In this document: in pieces, positions 1 through 8,526 of the stretch
Layout of the letters: every line of letters starts with the position of its first letter
Numbering within the stretch: the first letter of the stretch is position 1
Source: Streptomyces prunicolor NBRC 13075
GTDB lineage: Bacteria; Actinomycetota; Actinomycetes; Streptomycetales; Streptomycetaceae
Length of the DNA: 64,000 nt
Assembly (NCBI RefSeq): GCF_000367365.1
Contig: NZ_BARF01000008.1
Location: 79,258 to 143,257, forward strand
Reading direction: 5' to 3'
Program-made: the position numbers and the translations under genes
The notes under the pieces: model-generated
What the model saw: the letters and a program-made list of their open reading frames with translations, nothing else
The model's database searches: none
What the model was told of the DNA's origin: nothing

Positions 1-1515
1 GGGTCCGTCGACGAGACCTCCGCCGCCTCGCGCGGTGCGGCCTCCCGTTCCGCGTCCCCGACGCCGAGTCCCAGTCCGACCCGGTCGTATCCGCTGTCGC
101 AGACGCCCCGGACCATTCCCGCCGTGCGTTCCCATACGCCCGCGCGTGGCCCTGGCTGGCGGCCCGCCAAGGGTGGTCGGGTCGTCGTCGAGGATGCCGA
201 TCTCGTCGACGAGGGGCGGCTGATCGCGGGTGAGCTGGGGCTGACGTACGGCGGTGAGGCGAGTGACGTGCGCGCCGGGGACGTACGGCTGGCGCTGAAC
301 GACGACGAGGGCGCGAACCCGGAGTCGTACGCCATGACCGTGCGCGGGGGGCGGGTCAACATCAGTGGGCCCTCGGACGCCGGGGTGTTCTACGGGACCC
401 GGACGCTCAAGCAGGAAGTGCACGGTGGCGGTACCGCGCCGGAGGGTGTCGTGCACGACCAACCGGCCAAGCCGCGGCGCGGGTTCATGCTGGACATCGC
501 GCGCAAACCGTTCACCGCGGGCTGGATCGAGGACCGGGTACGGGAGTTGGGCGACCTCAAGTTCAATGAGCTCGGGCTGCACTTCTCCGACGACCAGGGT
601 TTTCGGATTGAGTCGACCAGCCATCCCGAGGTCGTGTCGAAGGATCACCTCACCAAAGCGCAGGTGAAGCAGATCGTCGACCTCGCGGCCAGTCGGCACA
701 TCACCGTCGTGCCCGAGATTGACTCGCCGGGGCACTTGGGCGCGGTGCTCGCCGCCCATCCGGATCTGCAACTGCGCAACGTCTCGGGTGTCGCCACGCG
801 CGGCGCGATCGACATCTCCAAGGACGCGTCCGCCGCGATCGTCGACGAACTCCTCGACGAGTACGCGGGGTTGTTCCCCGGGGACCAGTGGCACCTCGGC
901 GGCGACGAGTACCAGGCGCTGACCGTCGCCAACCCCCAGGCATCCTTCCCGCAGTTGGCCGCCGAGGCCACGAAGGCCTACGGCTCCGGCGGCACCGTCG
1001 CCGACCTCACCACCGGCTGGCTCAACGACCGCGCGGACACGGTCCGCAACCACGACCGGACGATGCGGGTGTGGAACGACGGCTTCTTCGCGAATACGTC
1101 CGTGCGGGCCGCCAAGGATCTCCAGGTGGCGTACTGGACGGGCAAGGAGATCGGCGCCCGGCAGCCCGTCGCCTATCTGAGCGCGGGGCGCAAGGTCCTC
1201 AACTACAACGACGAGTACCTGTATTACGTCCTCGGCGAGCCGCAGACCTTCGTCTATCCGACGGGGCGGCGGATCTACGAGCAGTGGACGCCTCGGGTGC
1301 TGCGCGGGACTGCGGCGGTTCCGGCGAAGTACGACGGCCAGATCCTCGGCGGGTCGTTCGCGGTGTGGTGCGACCTCGCCAACTCGCAGACCCAGGCCCA
1401 GGTCGCGGCCGGTATCCGGATGCCGTTGCGGGCCACGGTCCAGAAGCTGTGGGATCCGGGGACGCCGGCGCTGACGTGGACGCAGTTCAAGTCCCTTGCG
1501 GACAAGGTGGGTTGA
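1..1515 (+). CDS. Beta-N-acetylhexosaminidase (GH20), 5' end outside window
   Basis: The frame is open from base 1, so the gene starts upstream; 504 codons are visible. A Ser/Pro-rich stretch in the first 40 visible residues looks like a secretion linker. It is followed by the GH20 N-terminal alpha/beta domain and the TIM barrel. The catalytic Asp-Glu pair is in HLGGDEY near visible residue 300, and HFSDDQGFRIE and WNDGFF are further barrel motifs. The family cleaves terminal GlcNAc or GalNAc from chitin, wall or glycan fragments by substrate-assisted catalysis. It is probably exported, but the signal peptide is not in view. The stop is TGA at 1513. Confidence 0.93.
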   Translation, partial: GSVDETSAASRGAASRSASPTPSPSPTRSYPLSQTPRTIPAVRSHTPARGPGWRPAKGGRVVVEDADLVDEGRLIAGELGLTYGGEASDVRAGDVRLALNDDEGANPESYAMTVRGGRVNISGPSDAGVFYGTRTLKQEVHGGGTAPEGVVHDQPAKPRRGFMLDIARKPFTAGWIEDRVRELGDLKFNELGLHFSDDQGFRIESTSHPEVVSKDHLTKAQVKQIVDLAASRHITVVPEIDSPGHLGAVLAAHPDLQLRNVSGVATRGAIDISKDASAAIVDELLDEYAGLFPGDQWHLGGDEYQALTVANPQASFPQLAAEATKAYGSGGTVADLTTGWLNDRADTVRNHDRTMRVWNDGFFANTSVRAAKDLQVAYWTGKEIGARQPVAYLSAGRKVLNYNDEYLYYVLGEPQTFVYPTGRRIYEQWTPRVLRGTAAVPAKYDGQILGGSFAVWCDLANSQTQAQVAAGIRMPLRATVQKLWDPGTPALTWTQFKSLADKVG

Positions 1516-1645
1516 GCGGGGGAGTGGGCGAGGGCGTGGGCGGGAGACCGAGCGGGGGCTGAGCGGGCGGTCGGTGCGGCTGGACGCGTGCGGGCCGAAG
1601 AACGTATGTTCCCCTCTCTTCTGTTTGCACTCGGGGGGTTTCACC

Positions 1646-2341
1646 ATGTCCGTTCCCATGCCCGCGCCCAGACCCGCGCCCGGTCCCTACCTGCGCTCGC
1701 CCGTCGGGCTCGGCCGCGCCGCCGTCGCGCTGCTCGGGCTCGTCATCGCCGTGGATCTGTTCGCCGTCTACGCCGATTTCGTGCTGTACGACGTGACGGG
1801 CGACCTGATGGACGGCGCGGCGGGCGGGGCGGTCACCCGGCGGCTGGACGACGCGGAAACGCTCAACTCGGTGGCGGGCGGCATCCAGTCGGGCGCGCTG
1901 GTCACGTGCGCCATCGTGTACCTGTGCTGGTTCGTGCGGGTGCGGGCCAACGCCGGGGTGTTCGATCCGGGCGAGCAGAGCATGAAGCCCTGGTGGGCGA
2001 TCGGCGGATGGTTCGTCCCGTTCGTGAACCTCTGGTACCCGCGCCGGGTCACCCTCGAAATCTGGGATGCCAGCAGGCCCGTTGGCGCCCGCAGGTCGCA
2101 TGCGCTGGTCAACATCTGGTGGACCCTGTGGCTCCTGTCGCTCTTCAGCGACCGCCTGGGCATCACGGACTACGGGAAGACCGAGGCGGCGGACCAGATC
2201 AACGCCGCCGCCTACCAGTTGATGATCTCTGACGGCCTCGACATCGCGGCCGCCGCGCTCGCGATCCTCGTCGTCCTGCGGCTGACCCGCATGCAGCACG
2301 AGAAGGCGCTGGCGGGGCCGGGGGTTCCGGTCGGGCTCTGA
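1646..2341 (+). CDS. DUF4328-type membrane protein
   Basis: 231 aa. The ATG at 1646 follows a GGGGGG purine run about 8 bases upstream, and an earlier in-frame GTG at 1496 would overlap the hexosaminidase end. A Pro-rich cytoplasmic start is followed by about five or six membrane segments: roughly residues 20-45, 85-105, the WWAIGGWFVPFVNLWYP segment near 118-135, LVNIWWTLWLLSLF near 150-170, and a C-terminal helix near 200-220. The aromatic PFVNLWYP motif is typical of DUF4328. The function is unknown; it is an integral membrane protein common in actinobacteria. Confidence 0.85.
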   Translation: MSVPMPAPRPAPGPYLRSPVGLGRAAVALLGLVIAVDLFAVYADFVLYDVTGDLMDGAAGGAVTRRLDDAETLNSVAGGIQSGALVTCAIVYLCWFVRVRANAGVFDPGEQSMKPWWAIGGWFVPFVNLWYPRRVTLEIWDASRPVGARRSHALVNIWWTLWLLSLFSDRLGITDYGKTEAADQINAAAYQLMISDGLDIAAAALAILVVLRLTRMQHEKALAGPGVPVGL

Positions 2342-2402
2342 GTGCGCTCGGCCGGGTGTCCGGCCGTTGGCCGAAAACCTCTTCTTCCGTTTTCTCCGCC
2401 TG

Positions 2403-2432
2403 CCCGGGGGTGTCCCGTGTGACACTCCCGGG
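2403..2432. terminator. Intrinsic terminator-like hairpin
   Basis: CCCGGG-GTGTC pairs with GACAC-CCCGGG around a short loop, 60 bases after the DUF4328 stop. There is no U-tract, as is usual in Streptomyces. It separates the membrane-protein gene from the gene at 2497. Confidence 0.6.
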
Positions 2433-2496
2433 GTGGAGCGCGCAGTCAGGGGAAACGCGGGCTCCATAGGGGAGGGCCCCGCTGAGGGAGGTCTGG

Positions 2497-3129
2497 ATGA
2501 GTCTGGTGGAACTGATCGCGCAGGCCGACGAACGCGCACTGGCTGCCAGTGGACTGGCTTGTTTGGATCGGTGCGTGCCGTTGCTGGGCGGTGATGACGA
2601 GGTGTTGCGGCCCCTGTGGACCAGCCTCGCGGACGGGGCGGACGGGGAGACGTGGGGCGAGTGTCTGGAGCGGGCGCGCGCCAAGCTGCCCGCGCTCTTC
2701 GAGGAACCCGGTGAGGAAGCGGGCGAGGGACCGGGCGAGGGGCCGGGCGAGGATCGCGCCGTGCGGCTCGCCCGGCAGATGCTCGCGACCGCGCCGGCCG
2801 TTCCGGCGGGAACTCCCGTACAGGTGTGGGCCGATGCCTGCTCGGTCGCCTCGCTGCGGATCCACCGGCTCCTGGAGGTCATGGTCCCCGCGGGCGGCGT
2901 CGACGACGGCGTCGACGCCCGCCGCGAAGGTCGTACGGACGGCATGTCGCCCCTCGTCGCCGCCGAGCTGCGCCGCCAGATCACCGTCCTCGAACTCCTC
3001 GCAGGAACCGGAAACGGAAACGGGACCGGCCCCGCCGTCGGCGGACTGCGCCAGGTGCTCGCGGTGTCGACGGAGGGGCGCCGGGTGCTGCGCGCGGTGG
3101 TCTCGCGGCGGGCGCGCGGGCGGAGTTGA
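2497..3129 (+). CDS. Hypothetical protein, helical, unknown function
   Basis: 210 aa. The ATG at 2497 has a GGGAGG ribosome site 6 bases upstream. It is mostly helical (MSLVELIAQADERALAASGLACLDRC at the start) with a Glu/Gly/Pro low-complexity hinge at about residues 70-88 and a basic C-terminus. It has no signal peptide or membrane segment. It resembles conserved streptomycete hypothetical proteins, but I recognise no catalytic motif and assign no role. Confidence 0.75.
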   Translation: MSLVELIAQADERALAASGLACLDRCVPLLGGDDEVLRPLWTSLADGADGETWGECLERARAKLPALFEEPGEEAGEGPGEGPGEDRAVRLARQMLATAPAVPAGTPVQVWADACSVASLRIHRLLEVMVPAGGVDDGVDARREGRTDGMSPLVAAELRRQITVLELLAGTGNGNGTGPAVGGLRQVLAVSTEGRRVLRAVVSRRARGRS

Positions 3130-3252
3130 GCGGCGGTCGGGTGCCAGGTCTGTGATCGTCGTGCGGCGAGGGTGGGGCGGTCCTGCGCCGGTCCGGGGAA
3201 ATGCCCGGATCGGGGTGCCGGAACACCCGGCCACCAAGGTTTTCTCGGTGTG

Positions 3253-3654
3253 ATGACACATGCGATGACGGTTCAGGAGAACAGGCCGAGGGCCGCCGCG
3301 CAGCCCGTGCGGTGGGCGGCCGACGCGGTGGCGACGATGCGCGAGGGGGCCCGGGTCCGGCTCGACTACTCGGCGCAGAGCCTGTGGCGGGTCGACCGGA
3401 TGATCGAGGAGATACGGCGGGAGGGGGCGCCGTACGCCGCGATCGAGAGCGAGTTGCGCGGGTTCGGGGCGTACGCCGGTGAGGTGATCGCGCGGCAGAC
3501 CGGCGGCGAGTGGTGGGCGACCGGGGGTGAGCACTGGCTGCGTACTCCCGAGGGGCGGCTGTGGGATCCCATCGACGAGGCGCGGCGGTGTTTCGGCGGG
3601 CACGGGTCGCTGCGACTGCTGTGCCGGGACGCGGTGAACGCCGGGCGACGGTAA
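3253..3654 (+). CDS. Hypothetical protein, unknown function
   Basis: 133 aa from the ATG at 3253; GTG at 3250 or ATG at 3265 are also possible, and AAGG at 3235 is the nearest ribosome site. Recognisable stretches are WAADAVATMREGARVRLDYS, a DRMIEEIRREGAPYAAIESELRGFGAYAGEV helix pair, and a Trp-rich GGEWWATGGEHWLRTPEGRLWDPIDEA. The pattern resembles DUF6278-like or T6SS-immunity-type streptomycete proteins, but I cannot name the family. It has no signal peptide or membrane segment. A hairpin at 3666-3693 follows directly. Confidence 0.75.
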   Translation: MTHAMTVQENRPRAAAQPVRWAADAVATMREGARVRLDYSAQSLWRVDRMIEEIRREGAPYAAIESELRGFGAYAGEVIARQTGGEWWATGGEHWLRTPEGRLWDPIDEARRCFGGHGSLRLLCRDAVNAGRR

Positions 3655-3665
3655 GGGAGTTCAGT

Positions 3666-3693
3666 GCCGGGCGCCTGGTACCGGGCGCCCGGC
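3666..3693. terminator. Terminator-like hairpin
   Basis: A perfect 10-bp stem, GCCGGGCGCC (3666-3675) with GGCGCCCGGC (3684-3693), and an 8-base loop, starting 12 bases after the stop at 3654. Confidence 0.65.
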
Positions 3694-3802
3694 GCGCAGC
3701 GGGGTCCGCTCGGCAAAATCGGCGCAATAAGAGACGCTGGCGTTCCCAAAGGGTGCGGTGCGGGAGGACGATGAGGGCGTTCGCCGGACCCGGGGAGGAT
3801 CC

Positions 3803-5278
3803 ATGGCCGAGAACCGTCGTTGGTGGGCGCTCGTCGTCATCGCGCTCGCGCAGTTGATGGTCGTCCTCGACATGACCATCGTCAACATCGCACTCCCGTC
3901 CGCCCAGATCGACCTCGGCATGTCGGACGGGAACCGGCAGTGGGTCATCACCGCCTACACCCTCGCGTTCGGCGGGCTGTTGCTGCTCGGTGGCCGGATC
4001 GCCGACCTCGCCGGGCGCAAGAACACCTTCATGATCGGGCTGATCGGCTTCGCCGCCGCGTCCGCGCTCGGCGGTGCCGCCGCCAACCAGGGCATGCTGT
4101 TCGGCGCCCGAGCGCTGCAAGGTGTCTTCGCCGCCCTGCTGGCCCCCTCCGCGCTGTCGCTCCTCACGACGACGTTCACCGACCCGAAGGACCGCAGCAA
4201 GGCCTTCGGAGTGTTCGGCGCGATTGTCGGCGCGGGTGCGGCAGTTGGGCTCCTTGCGGGCGGCTTCCTCACCCAATACCTGGACTGGCGCTGGTGTCTG
4301 TACGTCAACGTGCCCATCGCGCTGGTCGCGTTCGCCGGTGCCTGGGTCCTGCTCAGCGACAGCTCCCGGCACCCGGAAGCCCACCTCGACATACCCGGCG
4401 CGCTCCTCGGTTCCCTCGGCATGCTCACCCTGGTGTACGGCTTCTCCGAGGCGGAGTCGCGGAGTTGGGGCGACGGACTGGTCCTGACCCTGCTCGCCGC
4501 CGGGGTCGTGCTGCTCGGCGCCTTCGGGTTCTGGCAGACCCGGGCGAAGGTTCCGCTGTTGCCGATGTCGGTGGTGAAGGACCGTCAGCGGGTCGGCGCG
4601 TTCCTGACCATCCTGTTCGTCACCATCGGCATGTTCGGTGTGTTCCTGTTCCTGACGTACTACATGCAGCGCGTCCTCGGATACTCGCCGGTGAAGACCG
4701 GCGTCGCCTATCTCCCCATCACCGTCGGCATGATCACCGGCTCGACCCAGATCGCGGCCCGGTTCCTCAACCGGGTTCCGCCGCGCGCCCTGATGGTCCC
4801 GGGCCTGCTGGTCGCGGCGGGCGCGCTCGCGCTGATCGCGCAGGTCGGGGTGGAGCCCGCGTACGCCACGTACATCCTGCCCGGCATGCTGATGCTCGGC
4901 CTCGGCATGGGTACGGCGATGATGACCTCGGTGTCCCTGGCCACCGGAGGCGTCGCCCCGCGCGACTCCGGCGCGGCCTCCGCCACCTTCAACACCGCCC
5001 AGCAGGTGGGTGGTTCGATCGGTACGGCGCTCCTCAACACGATCGCCGCCACGGTCACCACCCGCTACGCCACCGCCCACGCGGGCCCCGGTGTGAACAA
5101 GCAGCTCCTTGAGGCCAAGGCCGCGGTGCACGGCTTCAACGTCGCCACCTGGTGGGCGATGGCCTCGATCCTGCTGGCCGCGCTCATCGCCGGTGTCCTG
5201 GTGAACACGGACCGGGTGCCCACAGTGGGCGCGGTGGCGAAGGAGACCCCGCAGCAGCCGGTGGACACCCCCATCTAG
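3803..5278 (+). CDS. DHA2-family MFS drug exporter (EmrB/QacA type)
   Basis: 491 aa from the ATG at 3803, chosen because GGGGAGGA ends 5 bases upstream; the in-frame GTG at 3758 has no ribosome site. It has 14 predicted membrane helices. The loop motif GGRIADLAGRKNTFMIGLIGF (about residues 65-85) is MFS motif A, and LDMTIVNIALPSA (residues 22-34) is the DHA2 motif D1 with the acidic residue in TM1. The family exports drugs in exchange for protons from the cytoplasmic membrane. No regulator gene is adjacent. Confidence 0.93.
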   Translation: MAENRRWWALVVIALAQLMVVLDMTIVNIALPSAQIDLGMSDGNRQWVITAYTLAFGGLLLLGGRIADLAGRKNTFMIGLIGFAAASALGGAAANQGMLFGARALQGVFAALLAPSALSLLTTTFTDPKDRSKAFGVFGAIVGAGAAVGLLAGGFLTQYLDWRWCLYVNVPIALVAFAGAWVLLSDSSRHPEAHLDIPGALLGSLGMLTLVYGFSEAESRSWGDGLVLTLLAAGVVLLGAFGFWQTRAKVPLLPMSVVKDRQRVGAFLTILFVTIGMFGVFLFLTYYMQRVLGYSPVKTGVAYLPITVGMITGSTQIAARFLNRVPPRALMVPGLLVAAGALALIAQVGVEPAYATYILPGMLMLGLGMGTAMMTSVSLATGGVAPRDSGAASATFNTAQQVGGSIGTALLNTIAATVTTRYATAHAGPGVNKQLLEAKAAVHGFNVATWWAMASILLAALIAGVLVNTDRVPTVGAVAKETPQQPVDTPI

Positions 5279-5280
5279 CC

Positions 5281-6471
5281 CTACGACACCCGGACTTGAC
5301 CGCGCTCGAAGTAGGCGACGAGTTCCGGATCGAGGGGCGGCACCGCACGCGGGGTACCGCCGTCCCGCAGCGACTCGGTGGCACCCGCGCCGGCGGCCAC
5401 CGCCATCCGCGCGGCGACCGGCGAGGTGTCGGTGCGCCCGCCGTGCCGTACGAAGCGCAGGAACTCGTCGATCAACAGCGGGTCGGCGCCGCCGTGTTCG
5501 CCGTCCTGCTCGGTGTCGGGGACCCGGTACTCGGCGTCGGCGTGCTCCCGGTATCCCGAACGGCGGCTGTTCCACACCTTCACGACCGCGCCGGGTCCGT
5601 CGCCGAAGTTCTCCAGTCTCCCCGCGTCGCCGATGACGGTGTAGTTGCGCCAGTAGTCGGGGGTGAAGTGGCACTGCTGGTAGGCGGCCAACACCCCGTT
5701 GTCCAGGCGCATGTTGACCAACGACACGTCCTCGACGTCGATGACCGGGTTGAGCGCCCGCTGGGTGTGCGGCGGCCAGTGTCCGTCCTCGGTGTACCAG
5801 TCGGGGGTCTTCGGTTCACCGGGCGGGCGACGGTGCGGATTGGCGCCGTAGACCAACAGGTCGCCGAACGCCTGGACTTGGCTGGTGTAGCCGCCGGCCA
5901 GCCAGTGCACCACGTCTAGGTCGTGCGCGGCCTTCTGGAGCAACAGGCCGGTGCTGTAACGGCGTTCGGCGTGCCAGTCCTTGAAGTACCAGTCGCCGCC
6001 GTAGCCGACGAAGTGCCGTACCCACACCGTTTTCACGGTGCCGATCGCGCCGCCCTCGACGAGGTCGCGCATGAGGCGGATCACCGGCATGTGGCGCATG
6101 TTGTGGCCGACGTAGAGGCGGGTGCCGGTCTCGTGGGCCGTACGGAGGACGCGGTCGCAGCGTTCGACGGTGATGTCGAGCGGTTTCTCGACGAGGACGG
6201 GTCTGCCCGCGCGCAGCGCCTCGCAGGCGAGGTCGGCGTGGGTGTGGTCGGGGGTGAGGACGAGGATCGCGTCGATGTGGGGGGACAGGACAACTTCCCG
6301 ATGGTCGGCGGACGTTGAGACACCCGGGAAGTCGCGGGCCGCCTCCGCCCGGGCCGCCGGGTCGGGGTCCGTGAGGGCGGTGACCCGCGAGCCCGCGCCG
6401 GGGCGGTGGGCGACCCGGGCGAGGCTGCCGCGCAGGCCGTAGCCGAGGACACCGATACGGAGGTCGGACAT
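5281..6471 (-). CDS. Gfo/Idh/MocA-family NAD(P)-dependent oxidoreductase
   Basis: 396 aa. The ATG at 6471 has AAGGAGA 4-5 bases upstream. The N-terminal Rossmann fold begins MSDLRIGVLGYGLRGSLARVAH, with the dinucleotide Gly-x-Gly-x-x-Gly. EKPLDITVERCDR (about residues 95-107) carries the family's catalytic-site Glu-Lys-Pro motif. The C-terminal alpha/beta domain holds DLDVVHWLAGG. It probably oxidises or reduces a sugar or cyclitol; the substrate is not deducible. It converges on the MFS gene with 2 bases between the stops. Confidence 0.92.
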   Translation of the reverse strand: MSDLRIGVLGYGLRGSLARVAHRPGAGSRVTALTDPDPAARAEAARDFPGVSTSADHREVVLSPHIDAILVLTPDHTHADLACEALRAGRPVLVEKPLDITVERCDRVLRTAHETGTRLYVGHNMRHMPVIRLMRDLVEGGAIGTVKTVWVRHFVGYGGDWYFKDWHAERRYSTGLLLQKAAHDLDVVHWLAGGYTSQVQAFGDLLVYGANPHRRPPGEPKTPDWYTEDGHWPPHTQRALNPVIDVEDVSLVNMRLDNGVLAAYQQCHFTPDYWRNYTVIGDAGRLENFGDGPGAVVKVWNSRRSGYREHADAEYRVPDTEQDGEHGGADPLLIDEFLRFVRHGGRTDTSPVAARMAVAAGAGATESLRDGGTPRAVPPLDPELVAYFERGQVRVS

Positions 6472-6688
6472 GGGTCTCCTTCGTTCGCGGGGACGCCACG
6501 GGGGACGGACACCGGGGCCAGAGGGACCGTGCCCCGTGGGCGGGCCGGAGATGTGTCGGGCGGCGGACGGGCTGTGACGTTTCTGTGAGATGCGGCGCTG
6601 ATGGCGATGGGGGGTGCGGGGGATCACCGAGGGGGACCGCCGTGCCCGTACGGATTCTTCGCGCACTCGGTACGGACGAGGACGGGCC

Positions 6689-7342
6689 TTGGGCCAGACA
6701 GGCGAGCCCCGGCGCGGGCACGCGTACGACGGGGAACTGGGCGCGGCCGTCGCGCGGGCCCAGGAGGGCGACGACGGCGCTTTCGCGGTCGCGTACCGGA
6801 TCGTGCAGCCCGGGCTGCTCGGGTATCTGCGCGGGCTCGTCGGCGACGAGGCCGAGGACGTGGCGGCCGACGCCTGGCTGGAGATCGCCCGGGACCTGGG
6901 CCGGTTCCGCGGCGACGGGGCGGGCTTCCGCGGCTGGACGGCGACCATCGCCCGGCACCGGGCCCTGGACCACCTGCGAAGACAGCGGGTACGTCCGCGA
7001 CCGGCGACGCTCGAACAGGACGTACTCGAACTGCCGGGTCCGCACAGCACCCACGAGCAGGCGCTGGAGTCCCTCTCCACGGAGTACGCCCTCGGGCTGG
7101 TCCGGGGGCTGCCGCGGGACCAGGCCGAGGCCGTACTGCTGCGGGTGGTCGTGGGGCTCGACGGGCCCGCCGCCGCACGGGTGTTGGGCAAGCGTCCCGG
7201 TGCGGTACGCACGGCCGCCTACCGGGGGTTGAAGCGGCTGGCCCGTGAACTGGGCGTGCGGGAACGGGAAAGGGAACGGGAAAGGGAACAGGAAAGGGAA
7301 CAGGAAAGGGAACAGGAACGGGACGGAGACGGGCATGGCTGA
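6689..7342 (+). CDS. ECF-type RNA polymerase sigma factor
   Basis: 217 aa from TTG at 6689, preceded by GAGGA at the right distance; a GTG at 6614 in frame is the alternative. Sigma region 2 is the LLGYLRGLVGDEAEDVAADAW to RALDHLRRQ stretch, and region 4 is GLPRDQAEAVLLRVVVGLDG to RTAAYRGLKRLAREL. It is clearly paralogous to the sigma factor at 31374. The C-terminus ends in a run of Arg/Glu/Gln repeats encoded by a short tandem repeat, which the paralogue lacks. Its stop overlaps the ATG of the next gene (ATGGCTGA), so the two are translationally coupled. Confidence 0.88.
   Translation: MGQTGEPRRGHAYDGELGAAVARAQEGDDGAFAVAYRIVQPGLLGYLRGLVGDEAEDVAADAWLEIARDLGRFRGDGAGFRGWTATIARHRALDHLRRQRVRPRPATLEQDVLELPGPHSTHEQALESLSTEYALGLVRGLPRDQAEAVLLRVVVGLDGPAAARVLGKRPGAVRTAAYRGLKRLARELGVREREREREREQEREQEREQERDGDGHG
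7259..7320 (+). repeat. Tandem 12-bp purine-rich repeat inside sigma factor gene
   Basis: About five copies of GGGAAAGGGAAC with minor changes (AAC/AAA/ACA alternation), coding alternating Arg-Glu and Gln-Glu pairs at the sigma factor C-terminus. The copy number is likely to vary between strains because the 12-bp unit keeps the reading frame. Confidence 0.85.
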
Positions 7343-7544
7343 CCAGGACAAGGGCGGTACTGGTCTGCCGGGTCTGTCAGGCCTCCCGGGGCTGCTGGGT
7401 GCGGCGCTGCGCGACGGAGTCGTGGACGACGCGGCGGAACGGCGAGCGGTGGCGGCGTTCAGGGCCGCGCGGGACTCCGGGACCCGGTCGGGGAAGACCC
7501 GTAGTCAGGACGACTGGCGGCCGCGGGGCGGCAGCGGGCCGTAG
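7335..7544 (+). CDS. Truncated anti-sigma-like partner of the ECF sigma factor
   Basis: 69 aa, starting at the ATG that overlaps the sigma stop. The stretch ERRAVAAFRAARDSGTRSG matches EEAALTAFRAART in the 400-aa membrane partner at 32036, and SQDDWRPRG resembles the Asp-Asp-Trp-Arg-Pro box that, in related ECF-linked proteins, precedes a membrane helix. Here the frame stops right after this box, so the membrane and extracellular parts are absent. It may be a decayed partner or a soluble short form. A terminator hairpin begins 38 bases after the stop, leaving no room for a displaced remainder. Confidence 0.72.
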   Translation: MADQDKGGTGLPGLSGLPGLLGAALRDGVVDDAAERRAVAAFRAARDSGTRSGKTRSQDDWRPRGGSGP

Positions 7545-7581
7545 GCGTCATGCGGGGCGGGGCGCCGGCCGCTTCCGGGGC

Positions 7582-7621
7582 CACGGGCCGTCCGAGGCGG
7601 AGACTCCCCGGGCGGCCCGTG
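7582..7621. terminator. Bidirectional terminator hairpin
   Basis: CACGGGCCG (7582-7590) pairs with CGGCCCGTG (7613-7621). It lies between the sigma operon (plus) and the crotonase gene (minus), whose 3' ends converge here. Confidence 0.65.
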
Positions 7622-7650
7622 CGTGTCACATCCCGTTCCGTCCTTGCCGC

Positions 7651-8526
7651 TCAGCGGGGCTGGGCGAGTTGCGCGGCGAGGAGGTGGGAGTCGAGCAGGG
7701 CGGTGTCGGTGGTGCGGGCGGCTTTCGCGTAGCCGGCGAGCATGTGTTTGGTCAGGACGAGGGCTTGGGGCGAGCGCCGGGCGAGGGGTCTGGTCCAGGC
7801 GGTGATGGCGTCGTCCAACTCGTCGAGGGGCGCGACCTTGTGCAGAAGTCCGAGGCGGTGGGCGGTGGGGGCATCGAACTCCTCGCAGGTGAGCAGGAGT
7901 TCACGGACCCGGGCGGCACCGGCCTCCGCGATCAGGCGCCCCATCGCGCCTCCCCAGGTGGGTGCCATTCCGAGGGCGATCTCCGGCATGCGGAAACGGG
8001 AGGTGTCCGCGCCCGCGCGCAGATCGCAGTAGGCGGCGAGTCCGAGGCCGGCGCCGATGACCTTGCCGTGGAGCCGGGCGATGGTGACGGCGTGGGTGTT
8101 CTCCAGTGCCTGGCACAGGCGGTGGGCCTTGTCCGCGATGCGTCGCGTCGCGGCGCCGGTCGGATCGACGGCCAGCGTCTCCTGGTACTCCTTGCGGTCC
8201 CCTCCCAGACTGAAGTCCTTGCCCAGGGAGGAGAGCACCAGGACCTGGATGTCGGGCTGTTCGTGGAGGCCGTCCAGGACGGCGATGAGTCCGTCCATGA
8301 CCGCGGAGCTCAGGACGTCGTCGTCCTGGGCGGACGGGTTGAGCCGTACATGGAGGACGGAACCGGTCCGGGTGAGGCCGACGGGGGGAGCGGGAGGTGC
8401 GGGCTCCGCATCGTTCACGGGCTCCGCATGGTCCACGGGTTTCGTATGGTCCACGGGCTTGGCATGGTCCGTGGGCTCCCGAACGGGGGCTGGTGTGGCG
8501 GTACTTGGCGGTATTGGCGGGTTCAT
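7651..8526 (-). CDS. Enoyl-CoA hydratase/isomerase (crotonase) family protein
   Basis: 291 aa. The N-terminal 45 residues are low-complexity repeats of the DHAKPV type. The crotonase fold follows: LGKDFSLGGD (about residues 100-109) is the first oxyanion-hole segment and HGKVIGAGLGLAAYCDLR (about 150-167) the second; MPEIALGMAPTWGG is the catalytic-loop region. The ATG overlaps the upstream P450 stop (ATGA), so it is the last gene of the conservon 1 operon. The likely substrate is an acyl-CoA-like metabolite shared with the P450s; none can be named. Confidence 0.85.
   Translation of the reverse strand: MNPPIPPSTATPAPVREPTDHAKPVDHTKPVDHAEPVNDAEPAPPAPPVGLTRTGSVLHVRLNPSAQDDDVLSSAVMDGLIAVLDGLHEQPDIQVLVLSSLGKDFSLGGDRKEYQETLAVDPTGAATRRIADKAHRLCQALENTHAVTIARLHGKVIGAGLGLAAYCDLRAGADTSRFRMPEIALGMAPTWGGAMGRLIAEAGAARVRELLLTCEEFDAPTAHRLGLLHKVAPLDELDDAITAWTRPLARRSPQALVLTKHMLAGYAKAARTTDTALLDSHLLAAQLAQPR
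8402..8487 (-). repeat. 18-bp coding repeat in crotonase N-terminus
   Basis: Four to five degenerate 18-bp units (plus-strand core CATGGTCCACGGG) encode the hexapeptide Asp-His-Ala-Lys-Pro-Val and variants. This length-variable linker precedes the catalytic domain. Confidence 0.75.

Noticed and set aside
2981..5674. An 897-codon open frame on the minus strand across the MFS gene and its upstream neighbours
   Set aside because: It is antisense to genes with clear family motifs, is Arg/His/Gly-rich, has no ribosome site and no recognisable domain. It is a GC-bias shadow.
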